Shown here: one piece after another, positions 25,388 to 34,811 of the stretch
Position numbering within the stretch: position 1 is the stretch's first letter
Layout of the letters: every line of letters starts with the position of its first letter
Assembly (NCBI GenBank): GCA_934792465.1
Contig: CAKVOK010000009.1
Location: forward strand, 1 to 64,000
Direction of reading: 5' to 3'
Source: an uncultured Clostridia bacterium
GTDB lineage: Bacteria; Bacillota; Clostridia; RUG12999
Length of the DNA stretch: 64,000 nucleotides
Notes under the pieces: model-generated
Seen by the model: the letters and a program-made list of their open reading frames with translations, nothing else
Told to the model about the DNA's origin: nothing
Database searches by the model: none
Translations under genes and position numbers: made by a program

Positions 25388-27610
25388 ATGAAAAAATTAT
25401 TCAGCCTGACCGCTGTTCTTATGACGGTGTGCATATTGATGTGCGGAATGGGCGCAAGTGCCGTTAAAAACGGTATATCGGTTATGTGTGTGGGCGCATC
25501 AAACACATATGGAAACAAGGTTCCCGGCGGCTACAGATCAAGACTTTACAAAAGACTGACGGCAGCAAATATCCCTGTAACATTCGTAGGTCCGAATACG
25601 GGAAACCCGTCCGGCGACCTCCCGGCAGACAGCGTGGGACACGCAGGCTACGGCGGCAGCTATATCGGCGTAATAGCCGAACAGATAGACGGCTGGATGC
25701 AGGCATACAGACCGCAGGTAGTGTGCCTTATGATGGGTACAAACGATATGCTCCAGAACAACAAAAACAGACCGGATGATACACGCGAAGGCGCACCGGA
25801 AAGATACAGCGCACTTATAGACAGAATGATGGCTATATGCCCGGACAGCGAGTATTATGTGGCAAACATAACAAGCCTCGGAACAGGCTGGAACCAATAC
25901 GTTCTCGAATACAATGCGGCTGTTGAGGCGATGCTTGAAACAAAACCGTCAAACGTGCATTTTGTTGACGTATATTCCGCTTGCCCGGACAGAAGCACGG
26001 ATATTCAGAGCGACGGAATACATATAACGGCAGAGGGTTATGAAAAAGTTGCGCAGGCATTTTACGATGTTATGCAGCCGAAGCTCAGCACAATGGAACC
26101 GTCCGGCACGTCGGGACTTATAAAGACCTCGCACAACGGAAACTATATGCTTGAAATGGCAACGTCGGGGACAAACAGCTGGCGGAACGCAGCTTCAAGC
26201 GATATAAAGGTTGAGGACGATTCGGACTATGAATTTTCGTTCTGGGTAAAAGGCGAGGCAGGCACAACGATTATGCCGAGAATTTCCGATGTAAACGTTT
26301 CGTGGACTACCGTTGTGGATAAATCTATTGCTCCCGGGCCGAACTGGGTGCAGTATAAGCTGACATTTAATACCAATAAAACAACAACAAAATCCGATGG
26401 AAACGAATATACCGTTAAAAAGGTTAAGGTTACTTTCAATGATAACTCCGCAAAAGCCGGAAAAGTATATATAGACGATGTGGAGCTTAAAAAGGTCGGC
26501 AGCGATGTTAATATCGTAAGCAATCCGGGATTTGAAACCGGAAAAGAGGGCTGGACTTTGCAGTCGCTCAGCAACGGAACAAAGCTTTTCAGTGTTGTTT
26601 CATCAAAGACATATGTAGTTCCTCCGAAATCGTATACAATATCCGACAAGGAGATTTCAAAAACAATAAATATAGATTTTGAAGATTATACGGGAACAAA
26701 GCCCAATCAGGTTTATGTGGATTACTATGACCCGAAAGCATATTACACAAATCCGTATGAGGTAACAACAACTTTCATGCAGAATAACAATATTTATCTC
26801 GAAGATAAAGAGGATGGCACTCAAAACGGTTGTCTTATGTTCAATGCGTCATCAACGTATAAGACACCGTCGCTTAAACTGAATAAAAGCGGATATAATG
26901 ACATAACATGGTTTAACGAAATGCAGTTTAAGTTTAAGCTTTTAAGAAGAACAGACGGCAGTGTTGACTACAGCAAAAAGAAAACGAGCGATTATAAATT
27001 TACAATTTGGCTGCAAGAAGCAAAAAGCAAAACAACTACTCCGAAGCTTACGCTTGAGGCTTCGCAGTTCGACGGCGATTATGAAACGGTTACGATAAGC
27101 AGAAGCGATTTGAAAGGCGGTACGCTTGATGTTGACGGAGCACTTGCAACCGACAGCAACAATGAAATCAGAGTATGTATGCAGCCTAAGGGTGGTATAA
27201 CAACATTTGTTGACGATATAAAATTCATATGGTATGCAGGTGGCGACGTCCAGGAAATCACGTCCGTAAACTTTAAGAAAGACGGCGAAAGCCTGAATGT
27301 TAAAGGAATCAGAGCCGGAGAAATAACCGTTGAGGCAGACGCTAAGAATACGGGAGCCTCCGAGGTTGCGGACGCAGCACTTGCGGCGGCAGTGGTTGAA
27401 AAATCGACAAATAAAATCGTTGATATAGGTATAGCGAAATACAGCGTTCCGGCACAGGGAGAAGCAAAAGGAATTGCGTGTACGGTGACTGTTCCGCAGG
27501 ATTATGCGAACTATGAAATACGTGTTATGCATATGGAGAACCTTGCGAAATTCAGACCGGCTGTACCTGTTATGACCTTCGATACAAACGGGGCTTCGGG
27601 ACAAGAATAA
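25388..27610 (+). CDS. Secreted SGNH/GDSL-type esterase with binding modules
   Basis: A 740-residue exported protein (signal peptide ends GASAV). The start is the ATG at 25388, 9 nt after AAGGAG. Residues about 30-235 form an SGNH hydrolase: block I reads MCVGASNTYG, block III MGTND and block V DGIHITAEGY. The usual Gly-Asp-Ser of block I is Gly-Ala-Ser, keeping the serine. Related secreted esterases remove acetyl groups from plant polysaccharides, which would fit beside GH5 and GH94. Two beta-sandwich modules follow: one of CBM4/9 style (WVQYKLTFNTN, KVYIDDVELKKVG; about 245-390), then another (about 420-630). A C-terminal Ig-like domain ends the protein. It has its own activator-type promoter. 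Confidence 0.85.
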   Translation: MKKLFSLTAVLMTVCILMCGMGASAVKNGISVMCVGASNTYGNKVPGGYRSRLYKRLTAANIPVTFVGPNTGNPSGDLPADSVGHAGYGGSYIGVIAEQIDGWMQAYRPQVVCLMMGTNDMLQNNKNRPDDTREGAPERYSALIDRMMAICPDSEYYVANITSLGTGWNQYVLEYNAAVEAMLETKPSNVHFVDVYSACPDRSTDIQSDGIHITAEGYEKVAQAFYDVMQPKLSTMEPSGTSGLIKTSHNGNYMLEMATSGTNSWRNAASSDIKVEDDSDYEFSFWVKGEAGTTIMPRISDVNVSWTTVVDKSIAPGPNWVQYKLTFNTNKTTTKSDGNEYTVKKVKVTFNDNSAKAGKVYIDDVELKKVGSDVNIVSNPGFETGKEGWTLQSLSNGTKLFSVVSSKTYVVPPKSYTISDKEISKTINIDFEDYTGTKPNQVYVDYYDPKAYYTNPYEVTTTFMQNNNIYLEDKEDGTQNGCLMFNASSTYKTPSLKLNKSGYNDITWFNEMQFKFKLLRRTDGSVDYSKKKTSDYKFTIWLQEAKSKTTTPKLTLEASQFDGDYETVTISRSDLKGGTLDVDGALATDSNNEIRVCMQPKGGITTFVDDIKFIWYAGGDVQEITSVNFKKDGESLNVKGIRAGEITVEADAKNTGASEVADAALAAAVVEKSTNKIVDIGIAKYSVPAQGEAKGIACTVTVPQDYANYEIRVMHMENLAKFRPAVPVMTFDTNGASGQE

Positions 27611-27616
27611 AATTGT

Positions 27617-27648
27617 ATATGGGGTGTGGCAAGACACCCCATATTTTT
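27617..27648 (+). terminator. Rho-independent terminator between esterase and GH5 genes
   Basis: A perfect 11-bp stem (ATATGGGGTGT at 27617, ACACCCCATAT at 27634) with loop GGCAAG, followed by TTTTT. It falls in the 52-bp gap before the second GH5 gene, with no obvious new promoter, so it probably acts as a partial terminator that favours the esterase. Confidence 0.85.
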
Positions 27649-27662
27649 ACAAGGAGATAAGT

Positions 27663-29930
27663 ATGAAAAAGATAAGCCTTATACTTATAATTGCCTGCAT
27701 TTTGTCTTTGAATACGGCGGCATCGGAAATAAATACGAATAATTCTCATCAGCTGAAAGTATACGGGAACAAGCTTGTTTGGGCGGACGACGAATCGGTC
27801 GGAGTAACTCTTTCGGGAGTTAGCGTATGCGGAGCGGAATGGCTCGCCAATCCCGAAAACGATAAGGTGCGCAGAAGCGTAAACACAGCGATAAACGAAT
27901 GGCACTGCAATGTGATACGTCTGCCTGTTTCCGGGAACGGCTGGTGGGGCGAATACGAATATATAACCGACGACGGTAAAAAATATCGGGAATATATTAA
28001 GAATACAATTGCCGACATTTCGGCTGCCGGGAAATATGTGATATTGGATTATCATAAGTATCAGTATGCCGATGAGCGAACGCTGAATTTCTGGGAAGAA
28101 GCGAGCGTGGAATACAAGAACAACCCCTCTGTGCTGTTCGGAATACTGAACGAGCCGTACGGCATAGGCTGGGACGAATGGCGAAACGGAAACGGAGCGG
28201 AAAACATGGGGCTGCAAAGGGTTGTCGAAGCAATCAGAGATAACGGTGCAAAGAATATTATTGTTGCCGGAGGCATAGACTATGCAAATTCCCTGGACGG
28301 AATAACGCAAGAGGGCGGATATGCGCTTGCGGATTGCGGAAGCGGCGGCGATACGGAGCTTTCCGGATACGGTATAATGTACGATTGCCATGTGTATCCG
28401 TGGCACAAAAATACGGAAAACTGGAAAGAACGCTTCGGAGCGGCAAGACTCGAATATCCTTTGCTCATGGGCGAATTCGGCTGGGACAACGCCATAAATT
28501 TGAGCGTGGCAAAGACGGAATACAAGCCGGGCGACAGGAATTATCACGATAAGTGGTTTGACGAGCTTGAAGCATGGCTGAACGATGATATTACATACGG
28601 CTCAAAAATGAATTTTACCGCATGGGCATTTCATTATTCGGCAGGCCCGAAAATGCTTGAAAAAACGGATTTGAACGGAAATGTGTTCGGCAGTGCGGAT
28701 TACGCATATACGCCGACGGAATACTGCGGAAAATACGTGAAGAAGATGCTTGAAAGGCGCTGCGGTGAAAACATTGCGCTGCGTGCGTCCGGGAATATTG
28801 CGGACGGCGATGTCGGGACGTATATATCCGTGAAATCGGGAGATGAAATAACGCTGAATCTCGGCGGTGAATTTGCCGCCGAAAGATGGGGAATCGTTCA
28901 GAGCGGAGTTTCGGGTGTTTCGGTTTATACGAGTACGGACGGAGAAACCTTTGAGCTTGCGGACAGCGTGCGGCTGTATTCCGAAAATACGGAGAGATAT
29001 ATAAAGAAAAAATCGGCAAAATATGTTCGGCTGAAAATAAACAGCGCTTCCGAATCGGCGAAAATCTCGGAATTTATGATATACGGCGAAAATCTTGAAA
29101 GGCAGGTACAGCAGTTGCCGGAATCCCTTGTCCCGTATGTCGAGGGTTCGGATTCTTATGCGGATTTTACGGCAGGGAAAAGGCTGGAGCAGTGGTATGC
29201 TTCAAACGGGGCGAAAACGCTTTATACCGAGGGAACGGCTTCGGACGGCGTGAGCCGCAGTATGTGCGTTTCGGCAAATGCACTGTATCAGTACGGAATT
29301 ACGGGTACTTTCGGGAATATGGCAGGCATAGACGCAATAAGCTATAAATATAAGAGTGAGTGTGATTTTACGATTTGGTTTGTGCTCGATTACCGTGTCA
29401 GCGGAATCAAAAAGACAACAAAAAAGGTGACAATCCCCTCGACGGACGGCGAATGGACGAGCCTAAAACTGCCGATTGAAGTGTTTATGAGGTCCGAGGA
29501 CGATACATGGGTAAAAAACGATATGAAAACGGTGTACAACGAAAAGAAAAAGAAGTACGAACCGTGCATAATTATGTATCTGCAAAAACCCGAGAGCGGA
29601 AATATAAATATTGAGAAGATAACGAATATTAAATATGAAAAAGTCGGTGTAGAATTTGTATCTGCGGATTTTACGGACGAAGAATTTCGTTTCAGGCTGC
29701 GCAATAACGGAACACTCTATGCGGACAATGTCTGCGTATATGCGGCGGCATACGACAAAAACGGCAGACTTGCGGATATAAAACAGGAGGTTCTGAGCAT
29801 TGCTCCGAAATCCAATTCGGATATAAAGACCGTGAAGATAAAGAAAAACGACGGATATATTAAAATTTATATGTGGGGACTGCCGCACGGCATGACCCCG
29901 ATTACAAAAACATCGGTATATGACGTCTGA
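27663..29930 (+). CDS. Secreted GH5-type glycoside hydrolase with discoidin-like module
   Basis: A 755-residue exported enzyme starting at 27663 (AAGGAG just upstream). The catalytic barrel covers about 30-365: acid/base Glu164 in GILNEPYG, nucleophile Glu271 in LLMGEFGWDN, and ILDYHKYQYADERTLNFW. An F5/8 type C (CBM32-like) module follows at about 370-480 (VYTSTDGETFEL, AKYVRLKINSAS), then a beta-sandwich module and the C-terminal domain shared with other secreted proteins here (KIYMWGLPHGMTP). It is a paralogue of the enzyme at 15235, but differs in its accessory modules, which suggests a different substrate or action on another part of the same polymer. Confidence 0.9.
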   Translation: MKKISLILIIACILSLNTAASEINTNNSHQLKVYGNKLVWADDESVGVTLSGVSVCGAEWLANPENDKVRRSVNTAINEWHCNVIRLPVSGNGWWGEYEYITDDGKKYREYIKNTIADISAAGKYVILDYHKYQYADERTLNFWEEASVEYKNNPSVLFGILNEPYGIGWDEWRNGNGAENMGLQRVVEAIRDNGAKNIIVAGGIDYANSLDGITQEGGYALADCGSGGDTELSGYGIMYDCHVYPWHKNTENWKERFGAARLEYPLLMGEFGWDNAINLSVAKTEYKPGDRNYHDKWFDELEAWLNDDITYGSKMNFTAWAFHYSAGPKMLEKTDLNGNVFGSADYAYTPTEYCGKYVKKMLERRCGENIALRASGNIADGDVGTYISVKSGDEITLNLGGEFAAERWGIVQSGVSGVSVYTSTDGETFELADSVRLYSENTERYIKKKSAKYVRLKINSASESAKISEFMIYGENLERQVQQLPESLVPYVEGSDSYADFTAGKRLEQWYASNGAKTLYTEGTASDGVSRSMCVSANALYQYGITGTFGNMAGIDAISYKYKSECDFTIWFVLDYRVSGIKKTTKKVTIPSTDGEWTSLKLPIEVFMRSEDDTWVKNDMKTVYNEKKKKYEPCIIMYLQKPESGNINIEKITNIKYEKVGVEFVSADFTDEEFRFRLRNNGTLYADNVCVYAAAYDKNGRLADIKQEVLSIAPKSNSDIKTVKIKKNDGYIKIYMWGLPHGMTPITKTSVYDV

Positions 29931-29954
29931 GACGTTGTATATATAATTCTCCAG

Positions 29955-30006
29955 GCGGATAAAATCCGCTGCTTAAACAGGGCATATCAATAGCCGGTAT
30001 GCCCTG
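29955..30006 (+). other. Two hairpins upstream of the phosphorylase gene
   Basis: A 6-bp stem with a 3-nt loop (GCGGAT/ATCCGC, 29955-29969) and a 9-bp stem (CAGGGCATA/TATGCCCTG, 29978-30006) lie in the 127-bp gap. Neither has a T-run. They may process or protect the mRNA. Confidence 0.5.
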
Positions 30007-30057
30007 CATTACTAATGAATCAAAAAAAGCTTTTATCAAATTTTCAGGAGGGAAAAT

Positions 30058-32487
30058 ATGAAATACGGATATTTTGACGATAAGAATAAGGAATATGTGA
30101 TTACTGAACCCAAAACTCCATATCCGTGGATAAACTATCTCGGAAGCGAAAATTTCTTTTCAATGGTTTCAAATACATCGGGAGGATATTGTTTTTACAG
30201 AGATGCGCGGTTAAGACGAATAACGAGATACAGATATAATGATATACCGACTGATAATACAGGCAGATATTTTTATATAAACGATAACGGCTGCGTATGG
30301 TCGCCGTCGTGGAAACCGGTAAAAACACCGCTTGACTCATATACCTGCCGGCACGGTCTGGGATATACCGAAATATCCGGAGAAAAAAACGGAATATGCG
30401 TTTCACAGCTTATGTTTGTTCCTATAGGATACAACTGCGAGGTGCACAGGATTTCGGTTAAGAATACGCTGTCGGAAAAAAAGAATATAAAGCTTTTCTC
30501 ATATGTTGAGTTTTGCCTTTGGAATGCGTATGACGACATGACGAATTATCAGAGAAACTTAAGCACGGGCGAGGTTGAAACGGACGGGAGTACAATATAC
30601 CATAAAACAGAATACCGTGAAAGACGAAATCATTACGCTTTTTACAGTGTAAATACGGAGATAAACGGTTTTGATACAGACAGAGAAAGCTTTCTCGGCA
30701 GTTATAACGGGGTAAATGAGCCTGAAACGGTTTTTTCGGGGAAAAGCGGAAATTCGGTTGCAAGCGGCTGGAGCCCCATAGCTTCACATGAGATAGATAT
30801 TTCGCTCGAAGCCGGAGAAGAAAAGAATTTCACGTTTATTCTCGGATACATTGAAAACGGCGAAGATGAAAAATGGGAAGCGAAAAATGTAATTAATAAA
30901 ACAAAAGCAAAAGAGATGATGAGCCGATTTGATACGGACGAAAAAACTCTTGCTCATTTTGAAACGCTGAAAAAATACTGGTCGGATTTGCTTTCGGCAT
31001 ATACCGTAAAAAGCGATAATGAAAAGCTTGACAGAATGGTTAATATATGGAATCAATATCAATGCATGGTAACGTTTAATATGTCAAGAAGTGCGTCGTA
31101 TTTTGAAACCGGAATAGGCAGAGGCATGGGATTCAGAGATTCAAACCAGGATCTTATGGGATTTGTTCATCTTATTCCGCAGCGTGCAAGAGAAAGGATA
31201 ATCGATATTGCTTCAACGCAGTTTAAGGACGGCGGCGCATATCATCAGTATCAGCCGCTGACGAAAAAGGGAAACAACGAGATAGGCGGAGGATTTAATG
31301 ATGATCCGCTGTGGCTTATATGCGGATGTGCGGCATATATAAAAGAAACGGGCGATTATACAATCTTGGATGTGCAGACGCCGTATGACTGCAATGAGGA
31401 GAATACGGGAACACTTTTCGAGCATTTAACGGCATCGTTTGACCACGTAATAAATAATCTCGGACCTCACGGACTTCCGCTTATAGGACGCGCCGACTGG
31501 AACGACTGTCTTAATCTTAACTGTTTCTCAAAAGAGCCTGACGAATCGTATCAGACATACGGCAATCCAGACGGAAGAATTGCGGAATCTGTATTTATAG
31601 CCGGTCTTTTTGTATATGCCGGCAGAGATTATGTTGAGATATGCAGGAGAACAGGCAGAACGAAAGAGGCGGAACGGGCGAAAAAATACATAGATAGAAT
31701 GACGGAAACCACATTGAAATACGGATATGACGGCGATTGGTTTTTAAGAGCATACGACCATTTCGGCAATAAAGTCGGAAGCCGGGAATGCGATGAAGGA
31801 AAAATATTTATAGAACCGCAGGGAATGTGCGTAATGGCAGGAATAGGAAAGGAAAACGGTCTTGCCGAAAAGGCTCTTGACAGCGTTAAAGATATGCTCG
31901 ATACAAAATACGGAATAGTGCTTCAAACGCCGCCGTATAGTACATATCACCTTGAATTGGGCGAAATTTCGTCATATCCGCCGGGATATAAAGAAAATGC
32001 CGGAATATTCTGTCATAACAATCCGTGGATTATTATGGCGGAAGCGGAACTCGGCAGAGGAAACCGTGCATTTGAAGTATATTCCAAAATTGCTCCTGCA
32101 TTTTTGGAGGATATAAGCGAAATTCACCGACTGGAACCTTATGTATATTCGCAGATGGTTGCGGGTCGTGATGCCGTAAGATTCGGAGAAGCAAAAAATT
32201 CATGGCTTACGGGAACGGCTTCGTGGAATTTCGTTGCAGTGTCGCAGTCAATTCTCGGAATAAAACCCGATTTTGACGGACTGCGAATAGAACCGTGTCT
32301 GCCGGCTGAACTGAAAGAATATGAAATAAAACGTATATACAGAGGAAATGTGTATAATATCAGGGTTCAAAATAAAACCCCCGGAGGCAAAATCAAGATT
32401 ATCGACGGCAAAACGGAGCTGAATACTGCGGTTGTACCGGTTAAAGAAGCGGGAACGGTACAGAATATTGAAGTTATAATCGGTTGA
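30058..32487 (+). CDS. GH94 phosphorylase, cellobiose phosphorylase-like
   Basis: An 809-residue cytoplasmic enzyme without a signal peptide. Length and motifs match GH94 cellobiose phosphorylases: GIGRGMGFRDSNQDLMGFVH, GGAYHQYQPLTKKGN, GFNDDPLWLI and the catalytic acid Asp483 in GRADWNDCLNLNCFS. Such enzymes split a disaccharide with phosphate to give glucose 1-phosphate and a free sugar, saving ATP. It is preceded by a strong AGGAGG-type site and followed closely by the heparinase-like gene. In this locus it would handle cellobiose released from imported glucan or glucomannan oligosaccharides. Other GH94 specificities (cellodextrin, laminaribiose) cannot be fully excluded, but the sequence reads most like cellobiose phosphorylase. 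Confidence 0.9.
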   Translation: MKYGYFDDKNKEYVITEPKTPYPWINYLGSENFFSMVSNTSGGYCFYRDARLRRITRYRYNDIPTDNTGRYFYINDNGCVWSPSWKPVKTPLDSYTCRHGLGYTEISGEKNGICVSQLMFVPIGYNCEVHRISVKNTLSEKKNIKLFSYVEFCLWNAYDDMTNYQRNLSTGEVETDGSTIYHKTEYRERRNHYAFYSVNTEINGFDTDRESFLGSYNGVNEPETVFSGKSGNSVASGWSPIASHEIDISLEAGEEKNFTFILGYIENGEDEKWEAKNVINKTKAKEMMSRFDTDEKTLAHFETLKKYWSDLLSAYTVKSDNEKLDRMVNIWNQYQCMVTFNMSRSASYFETGIGRGMGFRDSNQDLMGFVHLIPQRARERIIDIASTQFKDGGAYHQYQPLTKKGNNEIGGGFNDDPLWLICGCAAYIKETGDYTILDVQTPYDCNEENTGTLFEHLTASFDHVINNLGPHGLPLIGRADWNDCLNLNCFSKEPDESYQTYGNPDGRIAESVFIAGLFVYAGRDYVEICRRTGRTKEAERAKKYIDRMTETTLKYGYDGDWFLRAYDHFGNKVGSRECDEGKIFIEPQGMCVMAGIGKENGLAEKALDSVKDMLDTKYGIVLQTPPYSTYHLELGEISSYPPGYKENAGIFCHNNPWIIMAEAELGRGNRAFEVYSKIAPAFLEDISEIHRLEPYVYSQMVAGRDAVRFGEAKNSWLTGTASWNFVAVSQSILGIKPDFDGLRIEPCLPAELKEYEIKRIYRGNVYNIRVQNKTPGGKIKIIDGKTELNTAVVPVKEAGTVQNIEVIIG

Positions 32488-32504
32488 TAATTGGAGGAAC
32501 AGAA

Positions 32505-34298
32505 ATGATTGAAGAATATTTCAAGAATAAAAAGATTATACCGTACAGCGAATTTGCGCCGTATAACAAAATCGGCGACAGACGCTTTTGGGATAATATT
32601 AAGGGCGGTGAGTTTTATACCGGCGTCGGGGAAAAGTATCTGAATTTCGACTGGAAAAGCGTTACGGCAACATCGTTTTTAAAATACGTTACGGACGGCA
32701 TACGTCTGGAAAATGAAATGCAAAGCTTCTCCAAACGCATTGCGCTGGGCTATCTCACTCTTGCGGAATGTGCCGAAAACAAAGGCAGATTTTTAAATCA
32801 AATTATTGACGGAATTTGGAGTATCTGCGAGGAAACGACATGGGCAGTTTGTGCGCATATCGGCGTTAATAAGGGGGAATACGACGGACTTCCCGATACG
32901 GATTTCGGAATTACACTCGATTTGTTTGCACTTCAGACGGCACAGCTTATCGGCGTATGCGTGTATCTTATGCGTGAACGTCTGGACGCTGTTTCAAAGG
33001 CGATTGCCAAGCGTGCGGAATGTGAAATTGTAAAGAGGGTTGCCGTGCCGTATCTTGAATGTGACGATTACTGGTGGATGGGCACAAAGGGAAATAAGGT
33101 GAACAACTGGAATCCGTGGTGCGTGGGCAATGCGCTGCGTTCGTGCATTGCCGGTGTTTCGGACGATGATATAAGGCAGAAGGTTTTTGAAAAAAGTATA
33201 CGGCTTACAGACAATTATATCCGAAGCGTTCCCGACGACGGTTCATGCGACGAGGGAAGCTCATATTGGTTCAAGGCAGGCGGAAAGCTCCTTTTTGCCG
33301 TGCAGCTTATGTGCGCCGCAACGGGCGATTCGGGAGAAATTCTGAAGAATGATAAGCTGCGGAATATTTCGCGGTTTATACTTAATATGCATATAGACGG
33401 AAAGTATTATGTAAATTTTGCGGACGGCAGCGCAGCACCGTATGTAGATCCGATGTATATTGCATATTTGGCGGATATAACGGGCGACGGGGCGTTTGCC
33501 GAAGCGGCGTCTTTTATAGAAAACGAAAAAGCGGAGACAACACGTATTTTTGATATTGCGGAGGAGCTCGGTGCAATATCCGCCGCCGATAAATTTGAAC
33601 CGTCCGATACGGAAAAGCTCGAAAAAAGCGTGTATTATCCGGGTATCGAAGTTATGACGGCGAGGCAGTATGCGGAGCATAAAAAAGGATTTTTCCTTGC
33701 GGCAAAGGGCGGAAACAACGGCGAAAGCCACAACCATAACGATGTAGGTTCGTATATTGTGTATTTCGGCGGCAAACCGCTAATCATAGATATAGGCGTG
33801 GAAACGTATAAAAAAGATACGTTCGGCGAAAACAGGTACAGTATTTTTACGATGAAAAGCGATTATCATAATCTGCCTATAATAAATTCGGCGACGCAGC
33901 ATAACGGCGAGGAATATCGTGCGAAAAACGTGCGGTATGAAAGCGGAATCGAAAAAGACGTGTTTGCGCTTGAAATATCGGACGCATACGAAGGAGCGGA
34001 AACGTCTGTTGAAAGACAATTCGTGTTCGACAGAACCGACGGAATAACAATAACGGATACATACGGCAAAAAGAGCGGTATATGCCTTGTAACCATGCTT
34101 GCGGAAAAGCCGATTATAAATGGGAATACCGTCAGCGCAGGCGAATGCGAAATTTTGTTTGACTGCGGAAGCGTTTCGTGTGAGGAAATAAAAATTACGG
34201 ATAAGAATCTGATGTCGGTATGGGGCGGCAGGATATACAGACTGAAAACCGAAGCCGTTACGGACAAGATGATAATGCGGATAATGTCAAAAAAATAG
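32505..34298 (+). CDS. Heparinase II/III-like protein, cytoplasmic
   Basis: A 597-residue protein starting at 32505 (TTGGAGGA upstream), without a signal peptide. An all-helical toroid N-terminal part (about 1-330; DDYWWMGTKGNKVNNWNPW, CDEGSSYWFKAGGK) is followed by a beta-sandwich C-terminal part with the family signature GESHNHNDVGSYIVYFGG. Relatives are polysaccharide lyases acting on uronic acid-containing chains. Here it shares an operon with a phosphorylase, which is unusual. The substrate may be a uronate-decorated oligosaccharide, or the protein may belong to a non-lyase branch. The His of HNHND and Tyr residues of the central part would be the catalytic candidates. Confidence 0.8.
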   Translation: MIEEYFKNKKIIPYSEFAPYNKIGDRRFWDNIKGGEFYTGVGEKYLNFDWKSVTATSFLKYVTDGIRLENEMQSFSKRIALGYLTLAECAENKGRFLNQIIDGIWSICEETTWAVCAHIGVNKGEYDGLPDTDFGITLDLFALQTAQLIGVCVYLMRERLDAVSKAIAKRAECEIVKRVAVPYLECDDYWWMGTKGNKVNNWNPWCVGNALRSCIAGVSDDDIRQKVFEKSIRLTDNYIRSVPDDGSCDEGSSYWFKAGGKLLFAVQLMCAATGDSGEILKNDKLRNISRFILNMHIDGKYYVNFADGSAAPYVDPMYIAYLADITGDGAFAEAASFIENEKAETTRIFDIAEELGAISAADKFEPSDTEKLEKSVYYPGIEVMTARQYAEHKKGFFLAAKGGNNGESHNHNDVGSYIVYFGGKPLIIDIGVETYKKDTFGENRYSIFTMKSDYHNLPIINSATQHNGEEYRAKNVRYESGIEKDVFALEISDAYEGAETSVERQFVFDRTDGITITDTYGKKSGICLVTMLAEKPIINGNTVSAGECEILFDCGSVSCEEIKITDKNLMSVWGGRIYRLKTEAVTDKMIMRIMSKK

Positions 34299-34300
34299 AT

Positions 34301-34331
34301 GGGGCTGTTTAGGGGTTGTTCTGACAGCCTC
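34301..34331 (+). terminator. Hairpin after the heparinase-like gene
   Basis: An 8-bp stem with one G-T pair (GGGGCTGT at 34301, ACAGCCTC at 34324) directly after the stop codon. The T-run is weak. It probably ends the long polysaccharide operon. It also carries the motif CTGACAGC, found again at 37535 at the far side of the damaged region. Confidence 0.45.
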
Positions 34332-34352
34332 TATTAATTTCGTTTTCTCTGA

Positions 34353-34811
34353 GGTGTTCAATATTCGGTAGATGTCGGACATTGGTATAGCGAAGTGTTT
34401 GATTTAAGTGATAATTTCGATATGACGAAAAGGGAACAGCCAAACTATAGTGCCCCACCAAGTCAACAAAAAATGAAATGAGCTGATGAGGTTTTGCAAC
34501 ACGCCGAGAACAAGGCAGAAAATGCAGGATTTTTGATTGACGATTTGAACAGGCTTGTCTGCCAATACAGATACAACGGGGAAACGGACAAGGTGGAAAA
34601 ATGCACCGGAGATAACGTTTACAGAATCGGCACTGAATATGAAAGCGGCGAAGCCGGCTGCGTATCGACGCTTGAAGATTATATAAAGTTTTTGGAAGCT
34701 ATACGGACATATAAGCTGCTGAAAAAGGAAACGGTGGATTTGCTTTCGACAAATCAGCTGACAAGGGAGCAGCTTGATATGCCGTCATATTGGGTGTACG
34801 GAAAACCGGGG
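34353..34811 (+). pseudogene. Beta-lactamase-family serine hydrolase remnant
   Basis: One reading frame runs from 34353 to about 34811 but is broken by an in-frame TGA near 34481. Past the stop it reads VYRIGTEYESGEAGCVSTLE and YIKFLEAI, a typical C-terminal half of class C beta-lactamase-related serine hydrolases. The N-terminal half with the catalytic SxxK is missing, and the normal ending after MPSYWVYG is lost where the frame runs into M20 amidase sequence. It is therefore truncated at both ends as well as interrupted, and should be inactive. Confidence 0.75.
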
